7,647 bases of DNA from Acidobacteriaceae bacterium (lineage in GTDB: Bacteria > Acidobacteriota > Terriglobia > Bryobacterales > Bryobacteraceae), in contig JAFAQG010000982.1 of the NCBI GenBank assembly GCA_019246575.1, positions 1 to 7,647 on the forward strand, in the 5' to 3' direction. Positions within the stretch are counted from its first letter, which is position 1. The number at the start of each line of letters is the position of its first letter. Shown one piece after another: positions 6,432 to 7,647 of this stretch. Under the pieces are notes generated by a model, which worked only from the letters and a program-made list of their open reading frames with translations, ran no database searches and was not told the origin of the DNA. The position numbers and the translations under genes were made by a program.

Positions 6432-7442
6432 ATGATTGCTATCGAGATCACCTCCTTCGGGGGACCCGATGTGCTCAAGGCTGTTGAGCGCCCCAAGCCG
6501 GTTCCACAAGCGAAGGAAGTCGTGATTTGCGTCGAGGCTGCAGGGGTTGCGCGCGCCGACATCTTACAGCGCGAGGGCAAATACCCGCCGCCGGCAGCAG
6601 CATCGGACATTCCGGGCCTCGATGTGGCCGGAACCATTGACTCGGCGGGCTCCGGAGTGACCGAATGGAAAGCCGGCGATCGCGTATGCGCGATTTTGGC
6701 CGGAGGCGGATATGCGGAGTTTTGCGTTGCGCCCGCACTTCAGGTCCTGCCAATCCCCGAGAATTGGACCGCGATTGAAGCCGTTGCACTACCGGAGAAT
6801 ATGTTTACGGTTTACGACAACTTGGTCACGCGCGCGGGCCTCAAGCAGGGAGAAACGGTGCTGATCCACGGCGGAACGAGCGGCATCGGGGTCACGGCAA
6901 TCATGCTCAGCCGCGCTTGCCGAGCAACACCGATCGCCACTGCAGGAAGCGATGAAAAATGCCGCGCCAGCATGAACTTTGGGGCAGAGCATTCGATCAA
7001 CTATAAAGGAGCGGATTTCGTTTCCGCCGTACGCGGCATCACGGGCGAGCGCGGCGTGGATCTCGTGCTCGACATAGTCGGCGGGGCGTATCTCGAACGC
7101 AATCTCGATTGTCTTGCACACGAAGGACGACTCGTCATCATCGCGACGCAGCGTGGCCGCACCGCCGAACTCGATATTGCGAAACTGATGACAAAGCGGG
7201 GAAGAATTATGGGATCGACGATGCGAGCGCGTACGCCCGAACAGAAGGGAATGGTTCGACAGCGGCTCCTCGAAGAAGTCTGGCCTCTGCTGCCCGCCAA
7301 GAATCCCATTCGCCCGGTGATCGACTCGACGTTTTCGCTTTTGGAGGCGCGGCTCGCGCATGAGCGCATGGAGAGCGGCGCTCATATCGGAAAAATTGTG
7401 CTTACAACTGATTCGCCTGGAGGGGCGGCCCGCGGTGCTTGA
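6432..7442 (+). CDS. NAD(P)H quinone oxidoreductase, PIG3-type zinc-free MDR family
   Basis: This cytoplasmic medium-chain dehydrogenase/reductase should use NADPH to reduce quinones or related enones. The 336-residue product matches human PIG3 (TP53I3) and bacterial homologues along its length: a GroES-like N-terminal domain with RADILQREGKYPPP (41-54) and GLDVAGTI (62-69), then a Rossmann domain with the cofactor motif IHGGTSGIG (145-153). INYKGADF (189-196), LVLDIVGG (211-218), MGSTMRAR (260-267) and a closing HIGKIVL (318-324) follow. Tyr51 and Ser150 sit where PIG3 has Tyr51 and Ser151 near the active site. The Cys/His ligands of zinc alcohol dehydrogenases are absent. The ATG at 6432 fits the usual N-terminus (MIAIEI). 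A TTG at 6387 would add 15 unmatched residues. No clear ribosome site precedes 6432. The 3' end overlaps the next gene by 8 bp, so the two are probably co-transcribed. The natural substrate is unknown. Confidence 0.92.
   Translation: MIAIEITSFGGPDVLKAVERPKPVPQAKEVVICVEAAGVARADILQREGKYPPPAAASDIPGLDVAGTIDSAGSGVTEWKAGDRVCAILAGGGYAEFCVAPALQVLPIPENWTAIEAVALPENMFTVYDNLVTRAGLKQGETVLIHGGTSGIGVTAIMLSRACRATPIATAGSDEKCRASMNFGAEHSINYKGADFVSAVRGITGERGVDLVLDIVGGAYLERNLDCLAHEGRLVIIATQRGRTAELDIAKLMTKRGRIMGSTMRARTPEQKGMVRQRLLEEVWPLLPAKNPIRPVIDSTFSLLEARLAHERMESGAHIGKIVLTTDSPGGAARGA
7419..7425 (+). promoter_or_regulatory. Shine-Dalgarno site of the GH13 gene
   Basis: GGAGGGG inside the end of the oxidoreductase gene lies 9 bases before the GTG at 7435. 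It supports that non-ATG start and an 8-bp overlap with the upstream stop (TGA 7440-7442). Confidence 0.6.
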
Positions 7443-7647
7443 CAGGTGGTATAAGGATGCGGTTGTTTACAGTGTTGAAGTCGAGACGTTTAGGGACGGC
7501 AATGGCGACGGTTACGGCGATTTCAAAGGCCTATGTGAACAGTTGCCGTACATCGCCGGTCTCGGTTTCAACAGTATCTGGCTGCTACCATTCCATCCCA
7601 CGCCATTCCGCGACAACGGATACGACATTACGGATTACTTCTCGGTC
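7435..7647 (+). CDS. GH13 alpha-amylase / trehalose-synthase-like protein, N-terminal part
   Basis: Only the first 71 codons are in the window, and the frame is still open at the edge. The translation begins MLDRWYKDAVVYSVEVETF (residues 1-19) and carries hallmark N-terminal GH13 sequences: the Asp-rich turn RDGNGDGYGDFKGL (20-33), beta-strand 2 with LGFNSIWLLPFHPTP (43-57), and RDNGYDITDY (59-68). This pattern is typical of trehalose synthase (maltose glucosyltransferase) and of the related 'alpha-amylase family protein' group. These enzymes cleave or rearrange alpha-glucosidic bonds with a TIM-barrel Asp/Glu/Asp active site that lies beyond the window. No signal peptide is present, so a cytoplasmic role in maltose, glycogen or trehalose metabolism is likely. 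The GTG start is supported by the ribosome site at 7419-7425. Which GH13 subfamily applies cannot be decided from this fragment. Confidence 0.88.
   Translation, partial: MLDRWYKDAVVYSVEVETFRDGNGDGYGDFKGLCEQLPYIAGLGFNSIWLLPFHPTPFRDNGYDITDYFSV

Overview
The window is a GC-rich stretch of bacterial chromosome with every recognisable gene on the + strand. It looks like a free-living Gram-negative heterotroph with a large carbohydrate-degrading repertoire. An Acidobacteriota member (Bryobacterales/Solibacter-like) is my best guess. This rests on gene style, the mix of an RND pump with glycoside hydrolases, and the kind of short repeats between the genes. No rRNA or taxonomic marker is present, so the assignment is weak.

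Positions 14-5865 read as one tightly packed transcription unit. It starts with an MdtA-type periplasmic adaptor lipoprotein (14-1315). After 10 bp comes a full-length RND (HAE1-type) inner-membrane drug/proton antiporter (1326-4427). After 7 bp more comes an exported glycoside hydrolase family 28 (polygalacturonase-like) protein (4435-5865). Adaptor and permease should form a tripartite efflux pump with an outer-membrane channel that is not encoded here. The GH28 protein would cut pectic polysaccharide outside the cytoplasm. Its place directly behind the pump suggests joint expression, perhaps during growth on plant debris, but a functional link is only inferred.

Positions 5866-6431 are a 566-bp gene-free stretch. 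It holds a possible weak terminator (5940-5974), an imperfect inverted-repeat unit (6022-6112), a perfect 9-bp-arm palindrome (6121-6145), three spaced copies of a short TTCGTTTsGCAAAA repeat (6147-6283) and a possible sigma-70-like promoter (6332-6360). It looks like an accumulation of small interspersed repeats separating two transcription units.

Positions 6432-7647 form a second unit. A zinc-free MDR quinone oxidoreductase of the PIG3 type (6432-7442) overlaps by 8 bp the start of a GH13 alpha-amylase/trehalose-synthase-like gene (7435 to beyond the window end). No wholly new system is evident. The points most worth checking are the GH28 protein, which keeps the three catalytic aspartates but lacks the usual histidine, its coupling to an efflux pump, and the repeat cluster at 6022-6283.
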